Shown: positions 26,713 to 36,027 of the stretch, piece by piece
Layout of the letters: each line of letters begins with the position of its first letter
Position numbering within the stretch: position 1 is the stretch's first letter
Source of the DNA: Novosphingobium hassiacum
GTDB taxonomy: Bacteria > Pseudomonadota > Alphaproteobacteria > Sphingomonadales > Sphingomonadaceae
DNA length: 64,000 nucleotides
Assembly (NCBI RefSeq): GCF_014196055.1
Contig: NZ_JACICY010000007.1
Span: 206,493-270,492 of the forward strand
Direction: 5' to 3'
Made by a program: the position numbers and the translations under genes
Notes under the pieces: generated by a model
Seen by the model: only the letters and a program-made list of their open reading frames with translations
Databases searched by the model: none
Told to the model about the DNA's origin: nothing

Positions 26713-27837
26713 TCAGTACTTGCCCCAGACGAAGCGCGAGGACAGGGCGAAGTTCCAGACCGAGCCGAGAACGATGCCGGTGATGACCGCGACGACATCG
26801 TGGATGCCGATGGTCTTGAGCACGGCAGCCGAGCCGATGTTGGTGAGCAGGCCGAGCGAGCAGGTCAGCGCGAACTGGGCCCAGCCGCGCAGCAGCGGGC
26901 CAAAGCCGCGCAGGCGCTTGTCGGAATAAGTCAGTTCGTTGTTGAGGACGAAGTTGAAGGTCATCGCGACGATGGCGGCCAGCGTGTTGGCGGTGTTGAA
27001 GGTCGCGCTTTCGGACCAGTTGCCATATACGAAGCGCTCGCCCGCAATCAGCTTGAGCAGCACCCACAGCGTGCCGAGTTGCACCGCGACGCCCATCGCA
27101 CCGACCGTGCCGAACAGCGCGAACCGCGTCGGGATGATCCGGCCGAGCCACTTGTCGTAAAGGCCGACGAGGAATTCGAACACGACGGTCTGGTCCAGCT
27201 TGCTTTCGCCTTCTGAACGCGCGGCGAAGTGGAGGGGGAATTCCTTGATCCTGAGCGGACGGTCGACGGTCGCCAGAATGTCGAGCAGGATCTTGAAGCC
27301 GACGCCCGACAGCCTGTGCGCGTCGGCGCGCAAGGTCTCGGCGGTGATCATGAAGTAACCGCTCATCGGATCGGTCAGCTCGACCCCGGTGACCTTGTTG
27401 GCGATGCGGTTGGCAAGGCCCGACGCCTTGACGCGGTCGGGACGGCCCCATGCTTCAGTGCTCGCGCCCTCGGCAAAGCGCGAGGCGTAGGCGAGGTCGT
27501 AGTCGCCGCTTTCGACCGCACCGAGCATCTGCGGGAGGAGTTCGGGATCGTGCTGCTGGTCGGCGTCCATGACCGCGACGATCGGCGCGGCGGTGGCGCA
27601 CATGCCCTCGATCGCGGCAGACGCGAGGCCGCGCCTGCCGATGCGCTCGATCACACGGATGCGCGGGTCTTCCTGTGCGATCCGGCGCACCTCGTCGGCA
27701 GTGCCGTCCGGGCTGTTGTCGTCGACGAAGATCGCCTCCCACGCGACGCCCTGCAGCGCGGCGTCGAGACGCGCGACCATCGGCGCGATGTTGGCGCGTT
27801 CGCGGTAGGTCGGCAGGATTACGGCAAGTTGCAGCAT
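26713..27837 (-). CDS. GT2 polyprenyl-phosphate glycosyltransferase (DPM synthase-like) fused to a GtrA domain
   Basis: A 374-residue two-domain protein. Residues 1-235 are a GT2 fold with VDDNSPDGTADEVR and the metal-binding DADQQHDPELLPQML, very close to dolichyl-phosphate mannose synthases; they transfer a hexose from a nucleotide sugar to a polyprenyl phosphate. Residues 245-374 are a four-helix GtrA/DPMS membrane domain (RFALFGTVGAMGVAVQLG) thought to help anchor or flip the lipid-linked sugar. Its likely product could feed the PMT-like enzyme next door. The sugar cannot be told. Confidence 0.9.
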   Translation of the reverse strand: MLQLAVILPTYRERANIAPMVARLDAALQGVAWEAIFVDDNSPDGTADEVRRIAQEDPRIRVIERIGRRGLASAAIEGMCATAAPIVAVMDADQQHDPELLPQMLGAVESGDYDLAYASRFAEGASTEAWGRPDRVKASGLANRIANKVTGVELTDPMSGYFMITAETLRADAHRLSGVGFKILLDILATVDRPLRIKEFPLHFAARSEGESKLDQTVVFEFLVGLYDKWLGRIIPTRFALFGTVGAMGVAVQLGTLWVLLKLIAGERFVYGNWSESATFNTANTLAAIVAMTFNFVLNNELTYSDKRLRGFGPLLRGWAQFALTCSLGLLTNIGSAAVLKTIGIHDVVAVITGIVLGSVWNFALSSRFVWGKY

Positions 27838-27848
27838 AGGCGCGGCCC

Positions 27849-28907
27849 TTAGAGCCTCGCGAGGACGGCGTCACCAATTTCCGTCGTTCCGGCGCTTCCG
27901 CCGAGGTCGCCTCCCAATATGCCGTCGGCGAGAGTCTTGGCAACGGCGGCTTCGATGCGATCGGCCTCAGCCGCAAGACCGAGCGAATGGCGCAGGAGCA
28001 TGGCGGCGGACAGGATCGTTGCCATCGGGTTGGCGAGGCCCTTGCCAGCGATGTCGGGAGCGGAGCCGTGGATCGGCTCGTAGAGGCCGAAGGTGCCGTG
28101 CGCGGTCTCGCGCTCGCCCAGAGAAGCCGAGGCGAGCAGGCCGATCGAGCCGACGCACATCGAGGCCTGGTCGGAGAGGATGTCGCCGAACAGGTTGCCC
28201 GTGAGGACGACGTCGAACTTGCCCGGCGCGCGGACGAGCTGCATCGCGGCGTTATCGACGTACATGTGTTCGAGCGCGACTTCGGGGTATTCCTGGGCGA
28301 CTTCGATCACCACGTCGCGCCAGAGCTGGCTGGTTTCCAGGACGTTGGCCTTGTCGACCGAGCACAGGCGGCGGGCGCGGCCCATCGCGGTGCGGAAGGC
28401 GACGTGGGCGATGCGGCGGACTTCGCTGTCCGAGTACGACATGACGTCGTAGCCTTCGCGGTCGCCATTGGCGGCGGTGCGAAAGCCCTTTTCGCCGAAG
28501 TAGACGTCGCCGTTCAACTCGCGGACGATCACCAGGTCGATCGCGCCTGCCACTTCCGGGCGCAGGGCGGAGTGGCCTTCAAGGCCGGCGAAGACCTTGG
28601 CGGGACGCAGGTTGGCGAACAGCGTGAGTGCCTTGCGCAGGCCGAGGATCGCCTGTTCGGGGCGCAAGTGGCGCTCCAGCGAGTCGCAGTCGGGATCGCC
28701 GACTGCGCCGAACAGGATGCCGTCGGAGGCACGCGCGATTTCCAGCGTTTCGGGGGGGAGCGGGTGGCCGGTGGCCTTGTAGGCGACGCCGCCGACCAGC
28801 GCGTCGGTCATCTCGAGGCCGGGGATGGCCAGCCGCTCGATCACGCCGACGGCCTCGCGGGTTACTTCGGGGCCGATGCCATCGCCTGCCAGAACCGCAA
28901 TCTTCAT
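27849..28907 (-). CDS. leuB: 3-isopropylmalate dehydrogenase
   Basis: NAD-dependent beta-decarboxylating dehydrogenase of leucine synthesis, 352 residues. Signatures: [13 protein letters not shown] at the start, [12 protein letters not shown] substrate loop, [27 protein letters not shown] and [15 protein letters not shown]. The open frame reaches back 240 more codons through recO on the same strand, but family similarity starts at [10 protein letters not shown], twelve bases after the recO stop. leuC and leuD are not in the window. Confidence 0.98.
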   Translation of the reverse strand: MKIAVLAGDGIGPEVTREAVGVIERLAIPGLEMTDALVGGVAYKATGHPLPPETLEIARASDGILFGAVGDPDCDSLERHLRPEQAILGLRKALTLFANLRPAKVFAGLEGHSALRPEVAGAIDLVIVRELNGDVYFGEKGFRTAANGDREGYDVMSYSDSEVRRIAHVAFRTAMGRARRLCSVDKANVLETSQLWRDVVIEVAQEYPEVALEHMYVDNAAMQLVRAPGKFDVVLTGNLFGDILSDQASMCVGSIGLLASASLGERETAHGTFGLYEPIHGSAPDIAGKGLANPMATILSAAMLLRHSLGLAAEADRIEAAVAKTLADGILGGDLGGSAGTTEIGDAVLARL

Positions 28908-28918
28908 CAATCTACCCC

Positions 28919-29527
28919 TCAGTCGCCGGTGATCCGCCGCAGCCGATCCAGCAGAATCGCGCGCGCCCCCATAACATCGCGCGCCCGATCGGCAAGGAGC
29001 CGGTTGCCGATGATCTTGCCCTGGCGTTCGAGCCGGGTGAGCAGGGCGGACCAGTTCTCTTCCGGGGGGGCGGACGGGGCGGCGCCATAGCCTACCTCGC
29101 GCAGGAGCAGCGCCTCGTACCCTGCCAGCACGCGCGCCCAGCCGCGTGCGGAAGGGGCGTGGCAGATTGCATCGAGAGTCGCACCGAGGCCTTCGAAGAG
29201 CGGCGGGTAAGCATGGCCTTCGGGCAGGGTGGCGGCGGTGAGCGCGCAGGCCCAGCTGATTCCGGCGCTGGGCAGGGGTTCGGATAGCCACGGGCCGCGG
29301 CTGGTGACGAGTTCGAGTCGCGCCGACGGCAGCTGCGCGTTGGTGCGCGCTCTTACCTCGACTTCGAGCAGGTTGCCCGGGATCAGCAGCGGGCGCAGTT
29401 CGCGCCCGCGTGCGCCTGCGACGAATGCACCTGCCAGCCCGTGATCGGCGGTCATCAGGCGCACAATCGCGCCGTGTTCGCCGTGAGGGCGGGACGAGCA
29501 GAGAATGGCGGAGGCGCGGATCAGCAT
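28919..29527 (-). CDS. recO: DNA repair protein RecO
   Basis: A 202-residue recombination mediator that with RecR loads RecA onto SSB-coated DNA. It has the N-terminal OB fold ([32 protein letters not shown]) and the helical C-terminal half ([12 protein letters not shown]). It is shorter than the Escherichia coli protein (242) and has no zinc-finger cysteines, as often in Alphaproteobacteria. Upstream of leuB and probably co-transcribed with it; divergent from apaG. Confidence 0.9.
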   Translation of the reverse strand: MLIRASAILCSSRPHGEHGAIVRLMTADHGLAGAFVAGARGRELRPLLIPGNLLEVEVRARTNAQLPSARLELVTSRGPWLSEPLPSAGISWACALTAATLPEGHAYPPLFEGLGATLDAICHAPSARGWARVLAGYEALLLREVGYGAAPSAPPEENWSALLTRLERQGKIIGNRLLADRARDVMGARAILLDRLRRITGD

Positions 29528-29629
29528 TGCAAGGCTTCGCTGTGCGCCGTTGCGTCCATTCGATCAAGCGCGCGCCAAAGAAGTAATGTAGCGTTGGAAC
29601 GCGAGCCAATCTGCGGTAGTTTGACAAAC

Positions 29630-30028
29630 ATGAAGCAGCTTTTCCAGCACGCAGCCATGACCGACGGGGTGACCGTGCGAGTCGCCGTCAATTTCCTGCC
29701 CGAGCAATCGCGTGTGGAATCGGGAAAATGGTTCTGGGTGTATCATATCCGGATCGAAAACGATTCCGATCAGCCGGTGCAGCTATTGTCGCGCCATTGG
29801 CGGATCACCGATGGCCGCGGAATGATCAACTACGTCGACGGCGACGGCGTGGTCGGCGAGCAACCGGTGCTTAAGCCGGGGCAAAGCCACGATTATGTTT
29901 CGGGTTGCCCGCTGAGCACGCATCACGGTAGTATGGAAGGGCATTATACGATGCAGCGCGCCAACGGCGCACTGTTCGATGTGGCTATTCCGTTCTTTCC
30001 TCTGGCGGCGCCGGCCCCGGCAAACTAA
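29630..30028 (+). CDS. apaG: ApaG/CorD family protein
   Basis: A 132-residue single-domain protein with a fibronectin type III-like beta sandwich. Signatures: [24 protein letters not shown] and [18 protein letters not shown], with the family pattern [10 protein letters not shown]. Function is unclear; in Salmonella it affects cobalt resistance and magnesium efflux. The start at [10 protein letters not shown] was preferred to the longer frame, which overlaps recO on the other strand. The LysR gene follows after 12 bases. Confidence 0.95.
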   Translation: MKQLFQHAAMTDGVTVRVAVNFLPEQSRVESGKWFWVYHIRIENDSDQPVQLLSRHWRITDGRGMINYVDGDGVVGEQPVLKPGQSHDYVSGCPLSTHHGSMEGHYTMQRANGALFDVAIPFFPLAAPAPAN

Positions 30029-30040
30029 CAAGCGTCCGCA

Positions 30041-30838
30041 ATGAAACGGACGCATCTCCCGCTCAACGGCCTGCGCGTGCTCGACGCTGCTGCGCGGCAT
30101 CTGTCGTTCACCCGCGCGGCGGACGAACTGGCAGTGACCCCGGCTGCGGTCGGCCAGCAGATCCGTGCGCTCGAAGACCTGCTCGGCGTCGTGCTGTTCC
30201 GCCGGACGTCGAAGGGGCTGGAATTGACCGACGAGGCGATCGCCGGACTGGATGCGATTCGCGAAGGCTTCCTGCGCTTCGAGGAAGGCGTGCAGGCGAT
30301 GCAGGCTGGGCAATCGAGCCATGTCTATACGATTGCCTGTCCGCGCGATTTCTTTGCCGCATGGCTCTCGCCGCGCATCGCCCAATTCCGGCTGAGCAAT
30401 CCGCTTATGCGGTTTTCGCTCGTCGGCGGGGATGCCGATATCGACTTCACCGAGGCCAATCTCGATATCGCGGTGCGCTGGGCCGAAGGGCCTGGCGACC
30501 TTGAAGGCATAGCACTCGGCGCACCCCAGATGGTTACGGTGGCAGCACCGGATGCGGCGCCAGATTGTCCGTGGATTGGCTGGCCGGGCGACCCTGCTCC
30601 AGGAGGCGGGGACGTTGGCTTTTCGGTCGGCGATGCCGGCACCGCGATCAGCGCGGCGCGGGCAGGCCTTGGCCGTGCCCACGTACCCTATCAACTGGCG
30701 GAGGCGCCGCTGGCATCGGGCGGGATCGTCGCGCTCGCCGAGCCTGAGCCTTCGCGCCGGGGCTACTGGCTGGTCGCGCCGCTGCCGCAGTGGCGGCAAA
30801 AGAAGGTCAAGTCGTTAGTGGCCGCACTTGTGGTTTGA
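30041..30838 (+). CDS. LysR-family regulator (GcvA-like), short form
   Basis: A 265-residue regulator with an N-terminal helix-turn-helix (LSFTRAADELAVTPAAVGQQ, residues 21-40) and LFRRTSKGLELTDE. The layout NGLRVLDAAARHLSFTRAA is that of the GcvA subgroup. The co-inducer domain is cut down: about 175 residues against the usual 205, with a Gly/Pro-rich patch (GDPAPGGGDVGF). It still ends in a normal way, so it is probably functional. It follows apaG closely; targets unknown. Confidence 0.88.
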   Translation: MKRTHLPLNGLRVLDAAARHLSFTRAADELAVTPAAVGQQIRALEDLLGVVLFRRTSKGLELTDEAIAGLDAIREGFLRFEEGVQAMQAGQSSHVYTIACPRDFFAAWLSPRIAQFRLSNPLMRFSLVGGDADIDFTEANLDIAVRWAEGPGDLEGIALGAPQMVTVAAPDAAPDCPWIGWPGDPAPGGGDVGFSVGDAGTAISAARAGLGRAHVPYQLAEAPLASGGIVALAEPEPSRRGYWLVAPLPQWRQKKVKSLVAALVV

Positions 30839-30923
30839 TTTCAATCGATTTTACTGACGGCATCACATGATTGCCGAGTGCATCCTTACTCCATGTTAAC
30901 CTTGCCTGCGTACGAATCTCGCA

Positions 30924-32909
30924 ATGGGGTTCGGTCGGTTTCTTTCTCATGTTTTGGACGGCCCCCTGCGCCTGTATGGGGAGGTGCGCCGTGCGTTTGG
31001 AGAAAGCTGGCGCCAGAAGGAAGGCGACAGCTTTACCCGGGCCTATGTCAGGAGCCTGTCGCAGCGGCTGCCCCTGCTCTACATCGTAGTGGCGATAGAC
31101 TGCTTCCTGCTGGCCTGGCGCTTCCGACATCTGGCGCCAATCTGGCTTACCGTAGTGTGCCCGCTGGCGCTGTCGCTGGTGTCGCTGTGGCGCGGGATGC
31201 ACTGGATGCCAAGCCGCGTGAAGAAGCGATCGCTGGAAAAATCGCGACGCGATCTGGCGATGATGAACTGGGTGGGACCAGTCTCGGCTTTCCTCTTCGG
31301 GGTCTGGGCGATGCTGCTCTATCCCCACGGCGATGAGGCGGCGCAGTCGTTCACGCACTACATCGTCGCGATCACGCTGTTTTCGGGCGTGCTCGGACTG
31401 GGCCACGCGCCCCTGACCGCGCTGCGCATCGCGTTTGCCGTCTCGGTGCCGACAACGACGCAGATCCTGTTCATCAACCACCCCAATGCAGTGCCGGTGG
31501 TAATGGTCCAGATCTTCATCACCGGCATCCTGCTGATGTTGACGAGCAGCCATCATCGCGACTTCGTGCGTCTGGAGCTGTCGCGACAGCAATTGGAGCG
31601 ACGCGAGCGCGAATCGACAAAGCTGGCGCGCGAGAACCTGCTGCAGGCAACGGTCGACCCGTTGACCGGGGCGCTCAACCGCCGTGCGATCTTGTCCCGG
31701 CTGGATGACGAATTGGCGCGCGGTTATACCGGCACAGCGGCGGCCTGGCTGGCGCTCATCGATCTCGACGGGTTCAAGCATGTCAACGATACCTACGGCC
31801 ACGCGGCTGGCGATGCGGTGCTGGCCGCTGTCGCCTCACGTCTGGCCACGATTGCGCGGGTAGACAGCTTCGGGCGTCTGGGTGGCGACGAGTTTGCACT
31901 CATCCTAGATGCGGACCTGACCGAGCACGACGTCCGCGTGGCTGCCACGGACCTGTCCGAAGCGTTACGCGCGCCGGTCAAGCACGGCAGCGCCATCCTG
32001 CGCCTGTCAGGATCGATCGGGGTGCACCGGGTGGCTGGGCGCAGTTCGAGCGACTGTCTCGAACGCGCCGACGCCGCGCTGTACAAGGCCAAAAAGCAGG
32101 GCGATGGCGCGGTAGTCGTGTTCAGCGCCGACGATGAGGCCGAGCTTCAAACGCGCGCCGCGATCACTCGCAAGTTCAACGATTCCAATCTCGAAACGCA
32201 CATCAAGCTGCTCTACCAGCCGATCATCGATGCCGAGACCGGACGCATTTCGGGGTTCGAGGCCTTTGCGCGCTGGAGTCCCGACGGGCGCAACTGGCTG
32301 ACGCCTTCGCACTTTATCGCGTTGGCCGAGGCCACTGGGCGGACCGGCGAGCTGACCCGGATGGTGCTGACGCGCGCGCTTAGCGAATGCCGGGCGTGGG
32401 AGCAGGGCCGCACGCTGTCGATCAATCTGGCCCCGCGTGACGTGATGCGCGCCGGAACCGCCGACGCACTGGCCGCGATTGTCGAAGCGGCAGGCGCTCC
32501 AGCGGGTTCGATCATACTCGAAGTGACCGAGCGCGCGCTGATCGACGATCCCAAGCGCGCCGACGCGCAGCTTGCCGCCTTCCGGGCGCGGGGTTTCCGC
32601 ATCGCGCTCGACGATTTCGGTGCGGGTTGGTCGAGTCTCAGCCAGGTGCATCGCCTGCCGCTGGACATGATCAAGATCGACCGGGGCCTGTCGCGTGCGC
32701 TATCGACCGATCCCGGCGCGCGGACGCTGGTGCAAACGATTGTCTCGCTGGCCTGGCAACTCGGGATAGACTGCACGATCAAGGGCGTGGAAGACGAAGC
32801 GCAGGCCCAGACTGCCAAAGCGCTGGGCGTGCGGCTGATGCAGGGGTATCATTTCGGAAGGCCAGGGCCCGCAGCCGAGGCGATGGCGAGCCTTGCCAGC
32901 GCGGCCTGA
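30924..32909 (+). CDS. Membrane-bound GGDEF-EAL cyclic-di-GMP protein with degenerate EAL domain
   Basis: A 661-residue signalling protein. About six hydrophobic segments (residues 50-215) precede a short coiled coil and a diguanylate cyclase domain (GGDEF intact at 320-324; the inhibitory RxxD site reads ARVD, so its Arg is lost). The following EAL domain reads EAF at 446-448 instead of EAL and has KGVE at 620 where EGVE is usual; the DDFGAGWSS and NLAP parts remain. So cyclase activity is likely while phosphodiesterase activity is doubtful. No dedicated sensor domain was recognised apart from the membrane part. Confidence 0.93.
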   Translation: MGFGRFLSHVLDGPLRLYGEVRRAFGESWRQKEGDSFTRAYVRSLSQRLPLLYIVVAIDCFLLAWRFRHLAPIWLTVVCPLALSLVSLWRGMHWMPSRVKKRSLEKSRRDLAMMNWVGPVSAFLFGVWAMLLYPHGDEAAQSFTHYIVAITLFSGVLGLGHAPLTALRIAFAVSVPTTTQILFINHPNAVPVVMVQIFITGILLMLTSSHHRDFVRLELSRQQLERRERESTKLARENLLQATVDPLTGALNRRAILSRLDDELARGYTGTAAAWLALIDLDGFKHVNDTYGHAAGDAVLAAVASRLATIARVDSFGRLGGDEFALILDADLTEHDVRVAATDLSEALRAPVKHGSAILRLSGSIGVHRVAGRSSSDCLERADAALYKAKKQGDGAVVVFSADDEAELQTRAAITRKFNDSNLETHIKLLYQPIIDAETGRISGFEAFARWSPDGRNWLTPSHFIALAEATGRTGELTRMVLTRALSECRAWEQGRTLSINLAPRDVMRAGTADALAAIVEAAGAPAGSIILEVTERALIDDPKRADAQLAAFRARGFRIALDDFGAGWSSLSQVHRLPLDMIKIDRGLSRALSTDPGARTLVQTIVSLAWQLGIDCTIKGVEDEAQAQTAKALGVRLMQGYHFGRPGPAAEAMASLASAA

Positions 32910-32918
32910 TTAAGCGGA

Positions 32919-34214
32919 TCAGTGTTCGATGACGATCGGGCGGGGGGTGCCCGGCGGGTGAACGCGGCGGAACAACTTGCCTTTTTCGCTGAACAGTACC
33001 GCCAGCAGTGCAATGATCCCGGTGGCCAGCAGTGCCAGTGCCAAGGGGTACGCGCTGCCGTCATAAGCTTGCCCGATGGCGATCCCGACGAGCGATCCCA
33101 GCACCATGCGCACGAAGGCCTGCATCGAGCTGGCGGTGCCCGCGGTCCGCGCGAACGGCTGGAGCGAAATCGAATTGAAGTTCGCGCCGATGAACCCGAT
33201 CAGGATCATGTTGGTGATCATCAAGGGCATGAACTGCCACAGCGTTTCGTCCGGTCGGCTGGCGAACCAGACCTGCGTTGCGCCGACGAAGATGAACACG
33301 ATCACCGCAGTGTGCGACACGCGGCGCGCGCCAAAGCGTTCGACGATGCGCGAGTTCGAGAAGTTGGCCACGGCCATCATCATCGCGGACAGCCCGAACA
33401 ACAGCGGGAACAGCGTGCCGGCGCCGAAATGTTCGGCGACCAGCTGCTGCGAGCTGTTGACGTAGCCGATCAGCGCACCGAAGGTTACCGCGCCGCCGAT
33501 GACGTAGCCGATCGACTGGCGGTTCATTGCCGCGCTGACCATGTTGATCACGATCGAGCTGGCATGGATCGGCTGGCGATGCGCAGGGTCGAGCGTTTCG
33601 GGCAGGCGGATCGCGACCCAGGTTGCCATCGCGCAGCCGACGACCGCCAGCATCACGAAGATCCAGCGCCATCCGGCAAACAGCAGCACGACTTGTCCGA
33701 TGCTCGGCGCGAGCATTGGTACGACGAGGAACACGACGGCGATGATCGACATCTGCTTGGCCATCTGATCACCCGAGAAACGATCGCGAATGATCGCCGA
33801 GGGCAGGACGGCAAGGCCGCCGCAGCCCAGCGCCTGCAGCACGCGCATTGTCAGCAGCATGTCGAACGAGGTGGCGACCGCGCAGGCAAGCGAGAACACG
33901 ATATAGATTGCGATACAACCGAGCAGGATCGGTCGGCGTCCGTAGCGATCGGCGAGCGAGCCGGGGACGAGCGAGGCAAACCCCGAGGCGAGCATGAAGC
34001 TGCCGACGACAAGCTGGCGTTCGTTGGGATCGGTCACCGCAAGGTCGCTCGCGATATTTCCGAGCGCAGGCAGCATCGCGTCGATGGCGAGAGCTTGCAG
34101 CGCCATGACAAGCGCCATCATCGCGATCGATTCGCGCTCGCCGATCGCGCGGACGCGCTGCGGAAACGACTCATTGTTAGCTGACATGCCCGTCATCTGG
34201 ACCAGATCTCCCAT
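32919..34214 (-). CDS. Bcr/CflA-type MFS drug efflux transporter
   Basis: A 431-residue inner-membrane protein with twelve hydrophobic segments. It carries the major-facilitator motif A LADRYGRRPILLG between helices 2 and 3 and the Bcr/CflA start (LQALAIDAMLPALGNIASDL). Such pumps export bicyclomycin, chloramphenicol or small peptides by proton antiport. The start was set at 34214 (AAGGGTGGG ahead); methionines at 34193 and 34184 are alternatives. It converges on the GGDEF-EAL gene and diverges from dinB. Confidence 0.9.
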   Translation of the reverse strand: MGDLVQMTGMSANNESFPQRVRAIGERESIAMMALVMALQALAIDAMLPALGNIASDLAVTDPNERQLVVGSFMLASGFASLVPGSLADRYGRRPILLGCIAIYIVFSLACAVATSFDMLLTMRVLQALGCGGLAVLPSAIIRDRFSGDQMAKQMSIIAVVFLVVPMLAPSIGQVVLLFAGWRWIFVMLAVVGCAMATWVAIRLPETLDPAHRQPIHASSIVINMVSAAMNRQSIGYVIGGAVTFGALIGYVNSSQQLVAEHFGAGTLFPLLFGLSAMMMAVANFSNSRIVERFGARRVSHTAVIVFIFVGATQVWFASRPDETLWQFMPLMITNMILIGFIGANFNSISLQPFARTAGTASSMQAFVRMVLGSLVGIAIGQAYDGSAYPLALALLATGIIALLAVLFSEKGKLFRRVHPPGTPRPIVIEH

Positions 34215-34261
34215 GATTCCCACCCTTTATGTTGCGGTGCGAAAGGCGCTATTGACCTGCC

Positions 34262-35422
34262 ATGGGCTCCTCCAATGATCCTTGGGCCGGTGACCGTTTT
34301 CAGGGCGGCGAGCCGGATCGTACGGCGACATCGCTGCGCAAGGTGATCCATGTCGACATGGATGCCTTCTTTGCCAGCGTGGAGCAGCGCGATGATCCAT
34401 CGCTGCGTGGCAAGCCGGTCGCCGTCGGCGGGTCTTCGGGGCGGGGGGTCGTGGCTGCGGCCAGCTACGAGGCGCGCAAGTTCGGGGTGCGCTCGGCGAT
34501 GCCTTCGGCGCGGGCGGTCAAACTGTGTCCCGACCTGATATTCTGCAAGGCGCGGTTCGAGGTCTACCGCGAAGTGTCGCAGCAGATCCGCGCGATCTTT
34601 CTGGACTATACGCCGCATGTCGAACCGCTGTCGCTGGACGAGGCGTACCTCGACGTGACCGACGACGTGCGCGGGATCGGTTCGGCCACGCACATCGCCG
34701 AATTGATCCGCAAGCGGATTCGCGCCGAAACTGGCCTGACCGCAAGCGCTGGGGTCTCATACAACAAGTTCCTCGCCAAAATCGCGAGCGACCAGAACAA
34801 GCCCGACGGGATCTGCGTGATCAGGCCGGGGGAAGGCGCGCAGTTCGTTGCGGGGCTGCCGGTGCGCAGGTTTCACGGCATCGGTCCGCGCGGGGCCGAG
34901 AAGATGGCGGCGCTGGGGATCGAGACCGGGGCGGACCTGCGCGACAAGGAACTGGCCTGGCTACGGGCGAACTTCGGCAGCATTGCGGATTACCTGTACC
35001 GCGCGGTGCGGGGTATCGACTTGCGGCAGGTGAAGGCGGACCGGGCGCGCAAGTCAGTCGGGAGCGAGCGCACGTTCGAGCGCGACATCTCATCGGGTAC
35101 GGCACTGCGCGAAACGCTGGAGCGGATCATCGACATCGCGTGGGACCGCATCGAGCGCAGCGGAGCGAGCGGGCGAACGGTGACGCTGAAGCTGAAGTAC
35201 AACGACTTTACACCGGCAACGCGGTCGCGATCGGTGCCGCATCCGGTGGCGGATAAGCCCGCGTTTGCGCAAGTGGCGCGCGAGTTGCTCGACGCGCAAT
35301 TGCCACTGCCCAAGCCGATCCGGCTGATGGGACTGACGCTCTCGGCGCTGGAGGGCGAGGAACCGGACGGGGTGGACGAGGCGGCGGCGGTCGCGGCGAC
35401 TCAGGCCGAGCTGCCGTTCTGA
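34262..35422 (+). CDS. dinB: DNA polymerase IV
   Basis: Y-family translesion polymerase of 386 residues. The catalytic metal ligands are in VDMDAFFASVEQRDDP and SLDEAYLDV, the finger loop in AASYEARKFGVRSAMP. The C-terminus ends in QAELPF, a fit to the beta-clamp-binding motif. The N-terminus before HVDMDAF is about 30 residues longer than in Escherichia coli. Its last 22 bases overlap the 3' end of the Nudix gene on the other strand. No LexA box was identified in the 47 bases between it and the MFS gene. Confidence 0.96.
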   Translation: MGSSNDPWAGDRFQGGEPDRTATSLRKVIHVDMDAFFASVEQRDDPSLRGKPVAVGGSSGRGVVAAASYEARKFGVRSAMPSARAVKLCPDLIFCKARFEVYREVSQQIRAIFLDYTPHVEPLSLDEAYLDVTDDVRGIGSATHIAELIRKRIRAETGLTASAGVSYNKFLAKIASDQNKPDGICVIRPGEGAQFVAGLPVRRFHGIGPRGAEKMAALGIETGADLRDKELAWLRANFGSIADYLYRAVRGIDLRQVKADRARKSVGSERTFERDISSGTALRETLERIIDIAWDRIERSGASGRTVTLKLKYNDFTPATRSRSVPHPVADKPAFAQVARELLDAQLPLPKPIRLMGLTLSALEGEEPDGVDEAAAVAATQAELPF

Positions 35423-35883
35423 CCGCACCACTTGGCGATCATCGTACGCGTGGCGGCGCTGGTGGTTTCGGGCAGGGCTGCGGGATCGAAGAAGCGGGCC
35501 TCGACGATCTCACGACCGTCGGGCTGGGGGGTGTCGTGGGTGCTGCCCGCGACGAGTTCGATCAGATTGGTCCAGCCGTTGCGGGCAAGGGTGACGCTGC
35601 CGATGTGGCGGCCTTGGACCAGAGTACAGCCGGTTTCCTCGACCAGTTCGCGGGTCGCGGCTTCAAGCGCATTCTCGCCAGTGCCAAGGCCACCGCCGGG
35701 GAGCATCCACGTCTGCGAGGCGTGGTAGCTGTGGCGCACGAGCAGGACGCGTCCTTGTGCATCGCCAGCGATGACATTGGTGCCGCGTACGGTGCGGTGC
35801 GTGGTCCGCCACCAGGCGAGCCGCAGCATGTGGGCGGTACGCAGGGCTAGGCGGTGGAGCGGGCTGGGCAGGAGGTTGCGCAT
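35401..35883 (-). CDS. Nudix hydrolase
   Basis: A 160-residue pyrophosphohydrolase. The Nudix box is complete: Gly, five residues, GluNALEAATRELVEETGC (Glu, seven residues, REx2EExGx pattern). It removes phosphates from a nucleoside-diphosphate derivative; the substrate cannot be told. The N-terminus (LRTAHMLRLAWWRTTHRTVRG) is basic and partly hydrophobic. Converges on dinB with overlap, diverges from the secretion operon. Confidence 0.93.
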   Translation of the reverse strand: MRNLLPSPLHRLALRTAHMLRLAWWRTTHRTVRGTNVIAGDAQGRVLLVRHSYHASQTWMLPGGGLGTGENALEAATRELVEETGCTLVQGRHIGSVTLARNGWTNLIELVAGSTHDTPQPDGREIVEARFFDPAALPETTSAATRTMIAKWCGQNGSSA

Positions 35884-36027
35884 CGCAGGCGATCATGGGC
35901 TGGCGACAGGGCATTGTCACGCCGGGGGTTTTCGCCAAGCGCTTGTCACGCCACCGTAGCAATCGGCTGCTTGGGGTAGATCGCGCCCCGGTCATGTCAG
36001 GCGTTTGTGAATCGGGTGGAGCGGGCT

